DNA of 64,000 nt from Dirofilaria immitis (lineage: Eukaryota; Nematoda; Chromadorea; Rhabditida; Onchocercidae), in contig JAKNDB010000098.1 in assembly GCA_024305405.1 (NCBI GenBank), forward strand, positions 3,901,501-3,965,500. Reading direction: 5' to 3'. Positions 40,001-51,755 of this stretch are shown here, piece by piece. The notes under the pieces were generated by a model. It was not told the origin of the DNA. It saw only the letters and a program-made list of their open reading frames with translations, and made no database searches. Numbering within the stretch: the stretch's first letter is position 1; each line of letters opens with the position of its first letter. The translations under genes and the position numbers were made by a program.

Positions 40001-42296
40001 CCATGATATATGCCAAATTTGATAAATGATCTTTTAAAGAACTTATCGAAGCATCTACCCTATCATATATTGATAAATGATATTTTAAAGAACTTATCGA
40101 AGCATCTACCCTATCATATATTGATAAATGATCTCTTAAAGAACTTATCGAAGCATCTACCCTATCATATATTGATAAATGATATTTTAAAGAACTTATC
40201 GAAGCATCTACCCTATCATATATTGATAAATGATATTTTAAAGAACTTATCGAAGCATTTACCTTATCATATATTGAATAATAAAAACAAAGAAAAAAGA
40301 AGCTTATTAGATTAATCATTTTCTCTAATAAAAATATATGTTTAAATTGAAAAAGTTTTAAACTGATATATAATTTCAGAATCGAAAATATTACTTGGTT
40401 CGGTAGCACGAAAATATTTGAATTATTTATTATATGAAAAATTAGGTGCTGACTCAATGATTGATCGACGACGGATTAATACAACTTCTGATTTATTAAA
40501 TCATATACGACGAAATTCTCGATTAAGTGCTAATAATCTGTTAACAGATCGAAATATTAGCGGTAATACATTGCTTGCTAATAGTCCGTTACATGAAGAT
40601 CGTATTGGAGGTAAATTATAAATATTAATTTAATAATTTAATAGCAAGACGACGCAAATTTATCAATTATCATTTATAATCATTATTTTTTCTTTGTATA
40701 TATTGATAATAAAAAATATAATTAAATTTTATTTATTACATTTCGAATAATTAAAAGGAATTTTTATTTCGATTTTTACAGATAGTCCATTAGCACCATT
40801 ACTTCAACGTCAAGCAGATGTTGAACAACATGTAAACTTTTCTTTTCTTTTATATATTCTTAACTTAAATTAATTGATAAGATTAAATAAAAAAATTAAT
40901 TTAAATTCTATAATCAATCAATGATAAGCTATATTTTGTTAAAAAATTATTCATTGAAAATTTTTGCTTATCAAATAATAATTTTATCCTATAAATATAT
41001 TATTACAATAAATGTTTAAAATTTCGTTGATAAGAATATTCCTTCAACATGTAATCAATCATTGATTTTATCATTGCTAATCTGTGTTGATAATATTTTT
41101 AATCATTATAATATGAGGAAAATATATAAAAAGTAAATTTGAGCAAAAAAATGAATTAATTAAAATTTAAAGATAAAAAAAGAAAGAAAATGCAAAAAGT
41201 AATAAAAATATTTTCATAAAAGTTTATAAATGATTATATCATAAGAAATAGATTAGATGATAATTTTATCAGAACTTATATGCATATATATCATTTGTTT
41301 AATATTTTAAGCATAAATTTTAATCATTGATTATTAATCATTGATTAAAATTTTTTAGCCAAAACATTTAAATGTACATGAACGTGCACATATATTACAA
41401 CATCCGATTCATTTGGATGAAATTGCGATTGATCCGGCACCATTTCAACTTGTTCTTGGCACATCACTTTATCGGGTATGTAAACTATACTGATATTAAC
41501 TTTGATAAATGGTATATATTAGATTATCATTATCAGATATTCTTGATTTGATAATCATTGTAATAAGATAGTTATTAATATCAATAGTTATCCATAAATT
41601 TAATAAAATAACTATTTATTAAATAAACTTAATAAAGTATCCATTACAGTTAAATAAATTTTCAGTTATCCAAAAAAAAACAGTAAAAATTATTAAAAGA
41701 AAAAATTTGATATTCAATCAATTAATTAATACAACTATTAATCATGAGTGAGATTTTAATAATATAATAGTAAATTTTGAATTTAAAATTACTAATATTA
41801 TGATAATATTGATAAGATTTATTATTATCACAGGTGCATACACTATTCTCATTACTTGGTCTTAATCATGCATATATTACAAATCGTGGAAAACTTATAG
41901 GTGTAATTTCAATTAAAGAGGTTTAATTAATTTATTAAAAATATAAATTTTAAATTTTTCTAATTTTTTAATAACATAAAAATTTCTTATATAATTCGTT
42001 TTTTTTCTTTGGAAATTTTGATTCTTTATAAATTCTATAAATAATTCTAAAAATTTCAGTTACGTGATGCTCTTGCAAATATATATAGTCGTGGTGCTAT
42101 TCCAACTTATTCTGTACGTAAAAGTACGATAACATCACCATCATCTAAAATATTATTAGAAAATGGTAATATTGAAAGAAATGTATCAACAGTTGCTACA
42201 CAAACACTTTTAGAAGATCAGGTTGTATTTGGTGTTGATTCTGATTCAGAAATATCAGATAATAATAAAATAATTGATTCTAAAATTGCAAAATAA
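31072..42296 (+). CDS. ClC-type chloride channel (CLH family, ClC-1/ClC-2-like)
   Basis: This is a voltage-gated chloride channel of the plasma-membrane ClC-1/2 branch. The span contains about 20 exons. ATG 31072 opens exon 31072-31121, which joins in frame to exon 31423-31610 (a very acidic Asp/Glu/Asn stretch), 33209-33328 (first helix) and 34365-34499. Selectivity motifs follow: GSGIPELK (about 34580), GLPVGKE joined to GPFVHIG across an intron (gating Glu present), and [13 protein letters not shown] (about 38460). The residue after IE in [10 protein letters not shown] is Ser, not the second Glu of H+-coupled exchangers, which favours a channel. Two C-terminal CBS domains lie at about 39750-40600 and 41360-42115, including DPAPFQLV. 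Stop TAA is at 42294-42296, with AATAAA at 42406. One -1 frameshift at 35721-35726 interrupts the assembled frame. The exact CLH paralogue is not assigned, and upstream alternative first exons are possible. Confidence 0.93.
32537..32603. repeat. GA microsatellite in a chloride channel intron
   Basis: GAAAGAAAGAGAGAGAGTGA-type tract, about 65 bases, purine-rich with a few T interruptions. It lies within the large intron 31611-33208. Confidence 0.85.
34084..34310. repeat. Degenerate ~23-bp tandem repeat in a chloride channel intron
   Basis: Units of the form ttgtcagaatcattctatgc plus ata recur about seven or eight times with many substitutions. The clearest units lie from 34158 to 34300. It sits just upstream of the exon starting at 34365 and gives accidental open frames on the plus strand. 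Confidence 0.65.
35721..35726 (+). other. Apparent -1 frameshift in the chloride channel gene (T6 run)
   Basis: The exon reads [11 protein letters not shown], a ClC-1/2 hallmark, up to a T6 run. It then goes out of frame and reaches a stop. With seven T the frame continues [21 protein letters not shown] to the donor near 35791. Both sides are conserved family sequence, so one missing T is the simplest cause. Confidence 0.88.
38050..38150. repeat. Two-copy ~50-bp direct duplication in a chloride channel intron
   Basis: ctattattagcttatttgta followed by tagtaacaataa occurs near 38057 and again near 38115. The copies are separated by a similar purine-rich link. Confidence 0.75.
38668..38990. repeat. 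Irregular tandem repeat of about 90-150 bp in a chloride channel intron
   Basis: The string gtattttctttaattaaaaa followed by gaatttattagca occurs near 38789 and 38879. The companion segment taattatcatttatc recurs at least four times between 38700 and 38980. Unit lengths vary, so the array has been rearranged. Confidence 0.65.
40021..40275. repeat. Five-copy 51-bp minisatellite in a chloride channel intron, open on both strands
   Basis: Units start at 40021, 40072, 40123, 40174 and 40225. They are almost identical; differences are c/a in gatctttt/gatatttt and c/t in the last copy. Because 51 is a multiple of three and each unit lacks stops in one frame per strand, both strands show long repetitive reading frames. 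The array sits between the CBS1 exon ending near 39885 and the exon starting near 40380, so it is intronic. Confidence 0.9.
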
Positions 42297-43084
42297 TTAA
42301 ATTTTCTTATATAATCTTTTTTTTTTCAAAAAAAGAAAAGAAAGAGGAAGCAATTTTCTAAACATATCCCAATGATTGATTATTATTATTATTATTGAAG
42401 GAAATAATAAAATGAAAATAGAAATTTGAATTGAGTAAATATTAAATCAAAAAGAATGGAATATAGTTTAGAAATAATGGAATAAGATAGAATAGAATAT
42501 GATAGAAATATAAATAAGATAAAAATATGATAATAATTATGATTAAAATTCATGTAAATATAAAATGCAATTATTATTATTATTCGTAGTAATTGTTATT
42601 ATTATTTTCTTATTTTTAATATTTTGCCTTAAAAATTCCTTACCTCATTTTTAAAGTTTATCTCGCCAAAGACATATCATATACTATTACTAGACTGTGC
42701 ATATTCATTGATATCCATTCTCGATATTTATTTAAAGCATTGATTAGTGCTAAGCTAATATTTAAAAATTAACATTGATATATGTTGATATGATCAGTCA
42801 GATATTATTTGTTTTTGGTTGTTATTCAAATTTTATAATTTTTTTTGAAAACTTTGCAAATGTAATTTATAATTTAAAAATATTTTTATTAATATTATCA
42901 TAAAGCAATGAATGGGAAATTATTACAGATAATTGATATAAAATATACTATTATCAGTTTATATATGCATATCAGAGTGAGAAAATATATCTATTATTGG
43001 AATATAATAATAATTAATTAAATTGAGAAAAATTTATTCCTACATATATTTTTACTTAATTCATTAATTAAAATAATAATAATA

Positions 43085-43131
43085 GCTTAGAAAAGAAAAT
43101 CACTGAATAAGCTTAGAAAAGGAAATCACTA
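43085..43131. repeat. Short direct duplication
   Basis: agcttagaaaagaaaatcac near 43085 recurs as agcttagaaaaggaaatcac near 43110, 25 bases apart. Local slippage product. Confidence 0.6.
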
Positions 43132-44647
43132 AAACAAATTAGAAATTTCTAATTTTAATTTATCAAATTTTATACTGATAATTTGAAATTATTTGAAAGG
43201 ATAAGTTTATCATCAATTACTATTAATATAATAATTAAAATTATTCCACTCTTTATTTATCATTCAATGAATTATTTTTCTTCGAAGATACTCTTGAAAA
43301 ATCATTTCTGATTTATATTTTTATATGATCATGACGAATTTTCTGCAAGATTAATGTTTATTTTGAATAAAAAATATTTTATAGATTTCTTATAACTATT
43401 TTTTTCAAAAATTTCACACAGAAATTAAAATTCAATAATGGAAATTAAAAATCAATTAAAAGCAATTTTCAATTTATGTAATCAATTTCTTGTTGAATTA
43501 TTTTTAATTTCCTGCAATTTGATTTTAATATTTCTATAAGACGGATGAATTCATTTGTACAATTAATAGTATTAATTTTGTTTATTGAATTATTCCATAA
43601 AATGATCATTAATTTATGATTATGTAAGAAATTATTTTAATTGATCAGCGATGATTGTTTATCTCCCATAATCAATATGCTAGTATCGATTTGGTTTCTT
43701 ATGTACATTTTTTAAAGCAAATTTGTCGAAATCGATTTTTAGTTAAATATGAATTTTTAATTTCATTCTATCAGTAATTCGAATTTTCATTCTTCCAGTA
43801 ATTCAGTAATTTAATAATTATATTCGATTTATTATTATACAATTGCAAAGATATTTATTTGCTTTAAATCGTTGTATTCATTCATATTTTATAGTAATAT
43901 TTCTATACTATATGTTTTTATTAATTTTAAAGTTTCATAATTCAAATAGAATTGTTTGAAAAAGAAAAAATTCGAATAATATATGTTATATAAGTTTATC
44001 TATCATGAAATCTATAAAATACTAAATTTTAATTTAATTATAATAATCCATTGATTTCACCTTTTTCATTTCTTCCTTTTAGAAAAAATACTGAGAAATA
44101 ATTTTTCAAATTTTAAAATTCCACAAAATATACTTTTTGATTGTTAACTTTCTTTATCGAAAAATTCAATGATAAATATTTGAGAGGGAAGAAAAAAAAG
44201 AAAATTCAATTCGTGATCAAAATAATCAACTCTAGATGTGATAAAAATATTTCAATAAGAATCGCAAAGCTCTTTCCATTATCATATGATTAATTTCGAT
44301 TTTTTTGTTTATATCGAATGATTAAATGAAAAATTGTTCATTACTGAGAGATGATAATAAATCATTATTGAAAATAAGAAGATATCGCCTCCACGTAAAA
44401 TAAACTAAGTGGAAAATAATAATATCATAAATGCACGGGCATAAATTTTTTACTAATTATGTCAATCGTATTATCTTTAATAAATATTTCACAGAAGTAT
44501 TCTTGAAATTTCACCAATGTTTTTGCTATTACTAATTTAATTTCAGGATATACATATGAATCCTCCTTATGTTTTTTCCCGCCGTTTAACTTATTCCTGA
44601 AATTATATGTGAAAGAAAAAACTTTGCTTTATTCAATTCACTCACAG

Positions 44648-44709
44648 AATGAATTATAGGAAAGAGAGATAATCAAAACGAATCATAGGAAAGAGAGATA
44701 ATCAAAAAT
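44648..44709. repeat. Two-copy ~31-bp direct duplication
   Basis: gaattataggaaagagagat followed by aatcaaaa at about 44651 repeats as gaatcataggaaagagagat followed by aatcaaaa at about 44682. Confidence 0.75.
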
Positions 44710-45444
44710 TATGCCATACTACTACCAATTGGCAACGAATGAAAAAGATTAAAAATATGAAGAAATTTATAATTCTATATTATCAGCAAATTTTTTTCTT
44801 TTTGAAAGAATCATTCCACTCCTTTCTATTTCTTCTCTCTCATTCATATTCCCTGCATGAATCAAATTCGAACTTCACAATGAAATTTGTAGAAAAGGAA
44901 AAAGTTGGAGACTAAGAAGATTTACTGTGAAGAAATATAAAATGATTACATGACAGAATAATTAAGAAAAATCTAACTAATGTTTAGAAATTTTTAAATG
45001 AAAATTGAAATTCTATAAAATCAATATTCTTTTACCTTAGAATAAGAGAGAAATTTAGTTAAATTTTGTAATCTCAAAAAACAATGAACAACTGTTCATA
45101 ATGATGGAAGACATAAATAATGTCCTGGAAATTACAACAGCAACCATACATTTGCTCCTCTTTTTATTCAAAAAATAGGCAGATGAACAGCAAACTACTT
45201 TTTCCTATCAAAATTGAAAATAATGAAATTGCTGAAATTATTAGTTTTCAAAACAAATTTGGGAACAAAGTTCAAGAATAGAAGAATAAAAATTACATTA
45301 ATCAAAAAAATTGAATGAATAATGCAGCAAAACAATGAGATAGTGAAAATTTTTAAAAGCAGGAAATGAAGTATCTGTTATGAAGTTGAGCCTTAGCATT
45401 ATCCATCTACGATGAATTAAATTTTATTCCTCGCAAGTTCTGCG

Positions 45445-47687
45445 TCAATATCGACCGAGTAATTTACGCCACCAAAAACGCCATGCAAGAAGATCATATC
45501 CACGCTGAAGTCGTGTATTCAATAAATTGTAACTGCTTTCACGAAGCGTTTTCAAGAGATGATCTAGTGTAGCACCGCTTGCCATTAACGCTAATCGTAG
45601 CTTTGGTTCGATGCTTTCACGATATTGTCTGCTTTTTAGAAGTTCTTCCTCTGCTATCTTTAAATTCAAATAATTAATAAATAACCACATCATAAAACCA
45701 ATCTTGATAGAATCTGATAGCGAATTCTTTAAAATAATTTGATAATGTTAAAAAAGAATATTCGCATCAACGAAAAATTTCCAAGAGCTGATAATGAACC
45801 GAGACCATTTTATTCTTAGCATTGAAATTTTCATTCTATTCTTATTCTTAGTATTCAAAAGTTATTTCGGAAAACGGTAAAGAATTACACAATTTTTCTG
45901 TAATGAATTTAATAATGTTATCAAGTGATAATTTGCAAAATGCATCAAGTTTCAAGAAACTAACATCAGTAAGTTCCTTGACTAAATCACGCAATGCATT
46001 CTGCTTTTTATTCCCCAATACATCATCTGCACTTAATTGATATTTCTGCATTAGATCATTGGGAAGTAAGAAAATTCCTCTTGAGAGCAACGGCATCATC
46101 GATCTATTATAAATTGAAATAGAAGTTTTGAATGATTAAAGAAGCCTTGAAAACTAAAATTTGAAAGTGAAAAATTAAAAATTAAAGTGGAGATTGCCAA
46201 TAAAAAATATATACCTGATTAAAGTGATAATTGAAACAGCATGCGACATTGATTGGACTGCTTGGATTGCTTCATCAGAAAGTTGTACTTCAGCTATACG
46301 AGGACCAGAAAGTAAATGCATCACTAACTGAGTTACAGATCCAGTAGTTTCAATGCCATATTTCTTAACATCGCTAAGAGATTCAAATGGACGATCACCT
46401 AACGTTCTTTGTCTTGCAGCAATCAAATTTCTAAGTAAATGTTCATCAAAACGATGCCCAAATAGACTTAAAGCTATTGCAATCGGCTGTCTGCAAATTC
46501 GTCAAATTATCGTAAAAACTATCAGAAAAATTAAATTTGAAAATATAAAAAGAATATCCGAATTTAAAGTCTAAAAAAATTAAATTACCGAGGTAGCGGT
46601 CCTTTTGCTTGACCATACAAAATATCTAAAGTATCCTTCCAGAACTGCAAGCGATATATGCCGGAAATTCCCGAATTTCGAACAACTTGATCTCGTATAA
46701 CAGCTAATTCTACATTAAAAGCTAGCAGCTGGAAATAAATATCAGTTAGTAGTTATTAATAAAGTGACTGAAAGAATTCATTTTATTCATTATTGTAAAT
46801 CCTTAAAAATTTAATTCAAAAATATAAAGAAGTCAAAAATTTACGGTGAACAAAGCAGGTTGAATTTCCGACGGCATTATCAATCCGGCAACATAATTTG
46901 TATAGTCTCGCTTACGAGTTATTTGCAAACATTGATGAAGAGCTTCGTTTATTAACTGAAAACATAGAATAAACACTTTAATTGATTTAATATATTCAGT
47001 GTTCTTTTTTTTCTTTGTTTTTGACATACACTGGTTGAAAAGTAAGAATACATCTTATAGAATGTTGAAACATTTTACAAATAAAGAAGGCATTATGTAT
47101 GTGAAGTGCTGAGAACTTCAGTAAAATGTTATAAATTCAACCGACATCTAAATTTATACTGAAATAAGCAGACTTATTATATTTAAAATGTTAACTGCAA
47201 AGCATCAAAAAATATAGCGAGTGGGAGCAATTCATTATTGTTCCAATTCATATTTAAGTTATGTTTCCGAATAAATTGCTTTCTAGAATTAAGATAGGTT
47301 AAAGGTAGAAATTCGCCAGTGACAAGTAGTTACCTTCTTGGAAGGAGGTTTTAAATGTGGACGTTGTGATGACTCTTCGATTTTCACTGAAGAATTTTCA
47401 GACAAATCATCTCCAATATCTTTATATATAGCGGTTGGAAATGATGCTGTTTTTCGTTCGAATGAAATATTGACTATCTAAGTGACGATCAATGAAACAT
47501 GATTCAGAGAAATAAAATTTCCACATCAAAATTTTTCAAGTTTACAAAATTACCAGATTTTTTTCGATTTAACAAATTAAAAATTTTATTAACACACCTG
47601 ATGAGGCATAAATGAGAGGACTGGGAAAAATGAAGAGAATAATGTTGAATACTTAATGATCAACTGTCGCAATAAAAAGTTCGCCAT
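45445..47687 (-). CDS. NDUFAF6: NDUFAF6, mitochondrial complex I assembly factor (phytoene synthase-like)
   Basis: NDUFAF6 is a mitochondrial inner-membrane-associated protein needed for early assembly of complex I around ND1. It has a squalene/phytoene synthase fold. Seven exons join without error: 47598-47687, 47334-47477, 46845-46955, 46589-46728, 46215-46490, 45965-46103 and 45445-45657, giving 370 residues. The first exon starts MANFLLRQLIIKYSTLF, a plausible mitochondrial presequence. Family blocks in order are CLQITRKRDY, LLAFNVELA, YRLQFWKDTL, QPIAIAL, a segment MSHAVSIITLIRS with RGIFLLPNDL, and a tryptophan-rich end WRFWWRKLLGRY. The protein is slightly longer than the human form (about 333 residues), mainly through an insert in exon 2. 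It is the last gene of the co-oriented block, 390 bases downstream of EMC5. The call is firm. Confidence 0.93.
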
Positions 47688-47712
47688 CTTGAACGGTTGA
47701 CGACGACGGACC

Positions 47713-47728
47713 CTACAAACAAAGAATA
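47713..47728 (-). promoter_or_regulatory. Candidate SL trans-splice acceptor of NDUFAF6
   Basis: On the minus strand, ttattctttgtttgtag (AG at 47713-47714) ends 25 bases before the NDUFAF6 ATG. It is a strong pyrimidine-rich acceptor with no local donor exon upstream, so SL addition is likely. Confidence 0.65.
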
Positions 47729-47766
47729 AAATGATTGGTATTTTTTCCTATCTAGAGTCTTAATCA

Positions 47767-47802
47767 TTAGTACGTTCTGCATAAGAATGCAGAACGTACT
47801 AA
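47767..47802 (-). promoter_or_regulatory. Perfect 16-bp stem, 4-nt loop hairpin in the EMC5-NDUFAF6 spacer
   Basis: The arms ttagtacgttctgcat (47767-47782) and atgcagaacgtactaa (47787-47802) are exact reverse complements around the loop aaga. The stem has 6 G-C pairs. It lies about 52 bases upstream of the trans-splice acceptor and about 80 bases downstream of the EMC5 poly(A) signal. A stem-loop in this place resembles the Ur element of C. elegans operon spacers (established there; inferred here). The exact UAYYUU partner motif is not evident. Confidence 0.75.
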
Positions 47803-47881
47803 ACAATGAGCTTATTCTACCATTTTTCCCGGTACTTCAGATTATCAGCGAAGATCTTAACATCGTTGAATATCAATCATA

Positions 47882-47887
47882 TTTATT
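47882..47887 (-). terminator. Poly(A) signal AATAAA, likely of EMC5
   Basis: AATAAA on the minus strand, about 190 bases after the EMC5 stop and 170 bases before the NDUFAF6 acceptor. It is the clearest such signal in the spacer. Confidence 0.5.
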
Positions 47888-48077
47888 AGAAAGTATGACG
47901 GAGCTATAAAATGCTACTGTAGGAAACTAAACAAATAAATAGCCTAGCATATTTCGCAGACAATCTTTTAAAGTACAATCATTTTTTCATGGATTTTATG
48001 ACAAAAATGAGAAAAGAGTTATTCGAAAAGTAAAAATTTGAACATTGTATAAAGACTTCAAAACAAAAACAAAACTT

Positions 48078-49262
48078 CTAAAAATTAACCGATAAAGAAT
48101 CGCAGTGATGTTGGCGTAAATCGTTGTATGATGGTGAAAGAGTTTTCGCACGATGGTCGAATGTATAAAACGATGGGCAGTTTCCAACTGTATCCCATGA
48201 TTTTGTACGATTCTAGAATCAACACATATTAATGAATTCGAAAACTGATATCACAAATTAATCATTTAGTTTCAGCCAGTGCTCATTTATTATCTCCAAA
48301 AATCTATTCACTCTTTTACAAAATTCATTTCTTTCCTATGTACAATGTAACTATCTCTATAGTTTCGAAAACAAAAATTTAGTCATTATAAAAAAGAACA
48401 GCTATTAATTGATTTTAAAGTCATAATGATCATGATATTACAAAATTTTTTTTAAAAAATCAATGTTTACAAAACGCATTGGTTTTGTCTCATTCAAACT
48501 TTTTAACGATTTGCAAAATTTGATTCTGATAACTTGTTTATTCCAAATCATAAATGATATCTTCATTTAACATTTTAGTATGTTGCGATCCACTTTGAAA
48601 GGAAGTAAGTAAAATTTTTAAATTACAAAAAAAAACCACAAATATAATCAGTAGATGAATTTAATAATGATCACTGTAAATTAAACCTGTAAATCGGAAC
48701 GAATTGGTTGAAATTCTCCGGCAATATAAGTAGCGCTATAAATAAAAACAATTAAGCTCACAACTGTTTGTACTGCAATATCAAGAGGTAGTTGCGTGAA
48801 CGGTTGTTCAGTTAATCGTAAATAAAATCGATGCTGCAAAAGATTACATTGGAAAATTAGTAGTGGTACAGATGTATAGATTATCATTTGAAAACAACTA
48901 ATAATTCATATTGTTTTTAGATGCTAAATCATATTTCCTTTCTTATAAATGTGCAATAATCATTCAAAAATATTAGCAAATTTTTCTTGTTCTTTTTTTC
49001 AATCTATGAAAACAGATAAAAATTCAATATAAGAATACTCTTTGTACCTATATTATTAAGTGATAAGCAAAAATCAAAAATCCCTTTAATAATTGATAAA
49101 TTTCATGAAATATGATCATAATGAAGTTCAAGTAATTTCGGATTATTTTTTGAATAATATAAAAGTGTTACAAACTTGTGCAGCTGAATAGGCACAATGT
49201 AGGAGTGAGATGAGACAGGCTAAACAAATTCCACGAAATATTGACAACCTCGTTGGATACAT
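48078..49262 (-). CDS. EMC5: EMC5/MMGT1, ER membrane protein complex subunit 5
   Basis: EMC5 is a small core subunit of the ER membrane protein complex, which inserts tail-anchored and multipass proteins. It was first named membrane magnesium transporter 1. Three exons all break in phase 0: 49176-49262, 48687-48833 and 48078-48212, giving 122 residues against about 131 in human. The order is two hydrophobic helices (GICLACLISLLHCAYSAAQ and the segment VVSLIVFIYSATYIAGEF) around the signature HRFYLRLTEQPFTQLPLDIA, then a cytosolic tail NRTKSWDTV, NCPSFYTFDHR. These match family blocks in order. The start is fixed by length and by the hydrophobic first helix. The gene sits 859 bases after the PRELI gene and 390 bases before NDUFAF6, all on one strand. 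Confidence 0.92.
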
Positions 49263-50121
49263 CGAAATAAACTGTTATCCTTTTACTGTTTATATCTCTT
49301 TTGAATATAGCTTAATTTTCCATTGATTTTAATAAGGAAAATCGTATAAAATTCTTAAATTTTACGAAATTGATTTAACACTGAAAAAAAAATTGATATA
49401 TTGAACAAAAAAGAAATTGATACGCTTTATTCGCTAATCCAATATGTCTCAGAAAAAAAAGATTGAAATATTAGATGTTTGACTTGCAAATGAACATCAA
49501 TCATCATCTAAAGATTTTCACTACTACTGGTTACTAGATCGTGTCTAAATAGAAGTCATAAAATCAAATTTTTCAAATAAGCAATCGATTATACGATAAA
49601 AAAGATATCTTCGAAATATTTTTCATGTTGCATGTACTTTATCGGTTTAAAATGAGCAATAAATACTAACAAAAAGAAAAAATTTCCAATATTAACAAAA
49701 AATGTTGGAAAAATAAAGTTTTTAATAAGACGATTTATGATAGCAATAATGCATACGACTCTCAAAAATATGACAAATTAAAAAAAAATATTTCAAATTG
49801 AAAGAAATAAAATTCCCAATAAATACTGAAATTGTCAGCAGGTAACAATATTAATCGTTTGTTTAACAAAAAGAAGGGAAAGAAAAATGATTTGAATGGA
49901 TGAAATAAAAAGTAAAAACAATCTGGACTTTGAGGAAAAGGCCAAAGTTAAAAGATCACACTGCAATAACTCACTGCTGAATTGCTTCATCATCTTTTAA
50001 AAAGAGGGGTTAAAAAGTTGACGAATCAAAAAAATAAACTTGAATTGTGCAAAGAAAGTAATAAGTGATCATTAAGGAATTGAAATTATGAAAGAGAAAA
50101 TATCATTAAGGAAATCAATCT

Positions 50122-51755
50122 TCAATCAATCTTGAGTAGAAAAACTGCAATGAGCAATTTTTGCCTTCTAAGATGCGGCTCATTTGTTCTGTAATTGGCT
50201 AATGTTGGTTCACCAAATCTAAAATTAAGTAATTTCATTTTTGGCTAATTTTAATGCATATTATCTAAGCAGTTAATAGAAAGAAATTCAATGCACCTTT
50301 ATACAACACGAAGATGCATTAATGTTCAAGCTGAACATTTCTAGTACTGCTGAAGTAAAATGAGTCAAAAATAATATAATTACTTGTAATCATTCAAAAG
50401 AGCAACAAAGAAAAACATAGATAAGGAGCAACCTTTTCGTCAACTTTTCCATATAGGCGATCACTGTCTTCCTCATACTCTTCTTAAAATTTGCCATTAA
50501 AACACGCTCAACTATTGCATTCAGTTTTCCAAATGAGGTCGATACAAAACCACCACGTTCCACAATCGTTTCCGTCATACCGTTTTTGAAACCCTTTAGA
50601 AAAAATTTTCAAAATTTTTTTGTTATGGAAAAATTAAATATAAACTATTTTAAAGACAATAATATCTTTATCTTCCAATCAGTAAGCATAAATCAATTTT
50701 TTTCAGCATCATTCCTGAAAATCATGTATTTTGAGATGCTTTTATCTGACTAAAACTAAATCTTATAAAAGTTTGAATATATGCTTTAAAAAGTCAATAG
50801 AGCGAGTACATAGATTAATGGAGAAAAAGTGAGCTGAAAAGAATCCTATGTAAAAAAGTAAAAAGATACTGGTTTGTACACGCAACGTTCATGAATTTTA
50901 CATGTAGATAACATCGTAATATTTCTCGTATATGTCACTAAGGACCGTTTCCTTCGATCGAATATGCTTTCCTCAACTGTTGGCACTACCTATAAATGTT
51001 AGATAAAAAAGACATCTTGAGGTGTGTCAAATTTTTGGATTTAACTTCAAATTTTCATGCTCTTAAATTTGAAATTTGATTTAACAAAAATATTTTCAAA
51101 AATCAAAATTTTAAAACCTTTTATCGAATGGAATTACCAATTTATCATACCCTAGCGTTTGTTAAACGTGACATCCATTTCGGAACTGCTTTCAAGAATG
51201 TTCCCGTTTGCTTCATTATTAATTTTTTTGTCTTGATCTGATCACCTTCTACCTGAAAATCATTTAAAAATGTGAATCCCAAAATATATAAATAATGTAT
51301 TCTAAATAATACTTCTTCTAAAAGAATACTTCTGTTCGCATAAATTTAATTTTATATTAACAGATCACTAACATGACTATTTTAGCAAATGATTTAACAA
51401 AATTAATCCAACTGATGTTGTTATTATGATCTATTTCATTCAAATAATTCACGTCACCATATCTCAGATACATTTTTGTAAATATATTTAAGGAAATGAT
51501 ATGTTTCGGAAAATATATACATCATGAAAAGAAGAATTAATAAAATGTTACAATCAATATCAATCAGATCATCTGTCATTATATCATATTTCTTAAAATA
51601 GTTCAAAAACCCGAATTGTATTTACTAACCGCAACATCGATAAAATCTTCGCTTATAACATGCTTCGCAGTCGTATTGGGATAACGATGCCAGAATACTG
51701 TTGCAACTTGTTCGAATGCATACGGTAAATGCTGGAAACAATCATAGATGCGCAT
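50122..51755 (-). CDS. PRELID1: PRELI/MSF1-domain protein (PRELID1-like mitochondrial lipid transfer)
   Basis: PRELID1 pairs with TRIAP1 in the mitochondrial intermembrane space and carries phosphatidic acid to the inner membrane for cardiolipin synthesis (family knowledge). Five exons join cleanly: 51630-51755, 51151-51252, 50870-50989, 50433-50593 and 50122-50218, giving 201 residues. The start MRIYDCFQHLPYAFEQV aligns in length with the family start, and FWHRYPN, AKHVISED and ERCVYKP mark the PRELI fold. A trans-splice-like acceptor (atttaag, AG at 51759-51760) leaves a leader of only 3 bases. The C-terminus is short and lacks the long Ala/Lys repeat tail of human PRELID1. It resembles PRELID1 more than the PRELID3/slowmo branch by its RYPN/KHV block, but the paralogue is inferred. 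Confidence 0.88.

Larger units (their letters stand above)
42297..45444. other. Convergent intergenic region between the chloride channel gene and NDUFAF6
   Basis: About 3.1 kb of AT-rich DNA between two gene 3' ends. It holds a poly(A) signal for the channel gene (42406-42411), ATT microsatellites near 42380 and 42570, and two small direct duplications. I see no exon or RNA gene. Confidence 0.7.

Noticed and set aside
39990..40457. 155-residue minus-strand and 101-residue plus-strand repetitive frames
   Set aside because: Both are produced by the 51-bp minisatellite within a chloride channel intron and overlap a CBS-domain exon on the plus strand.
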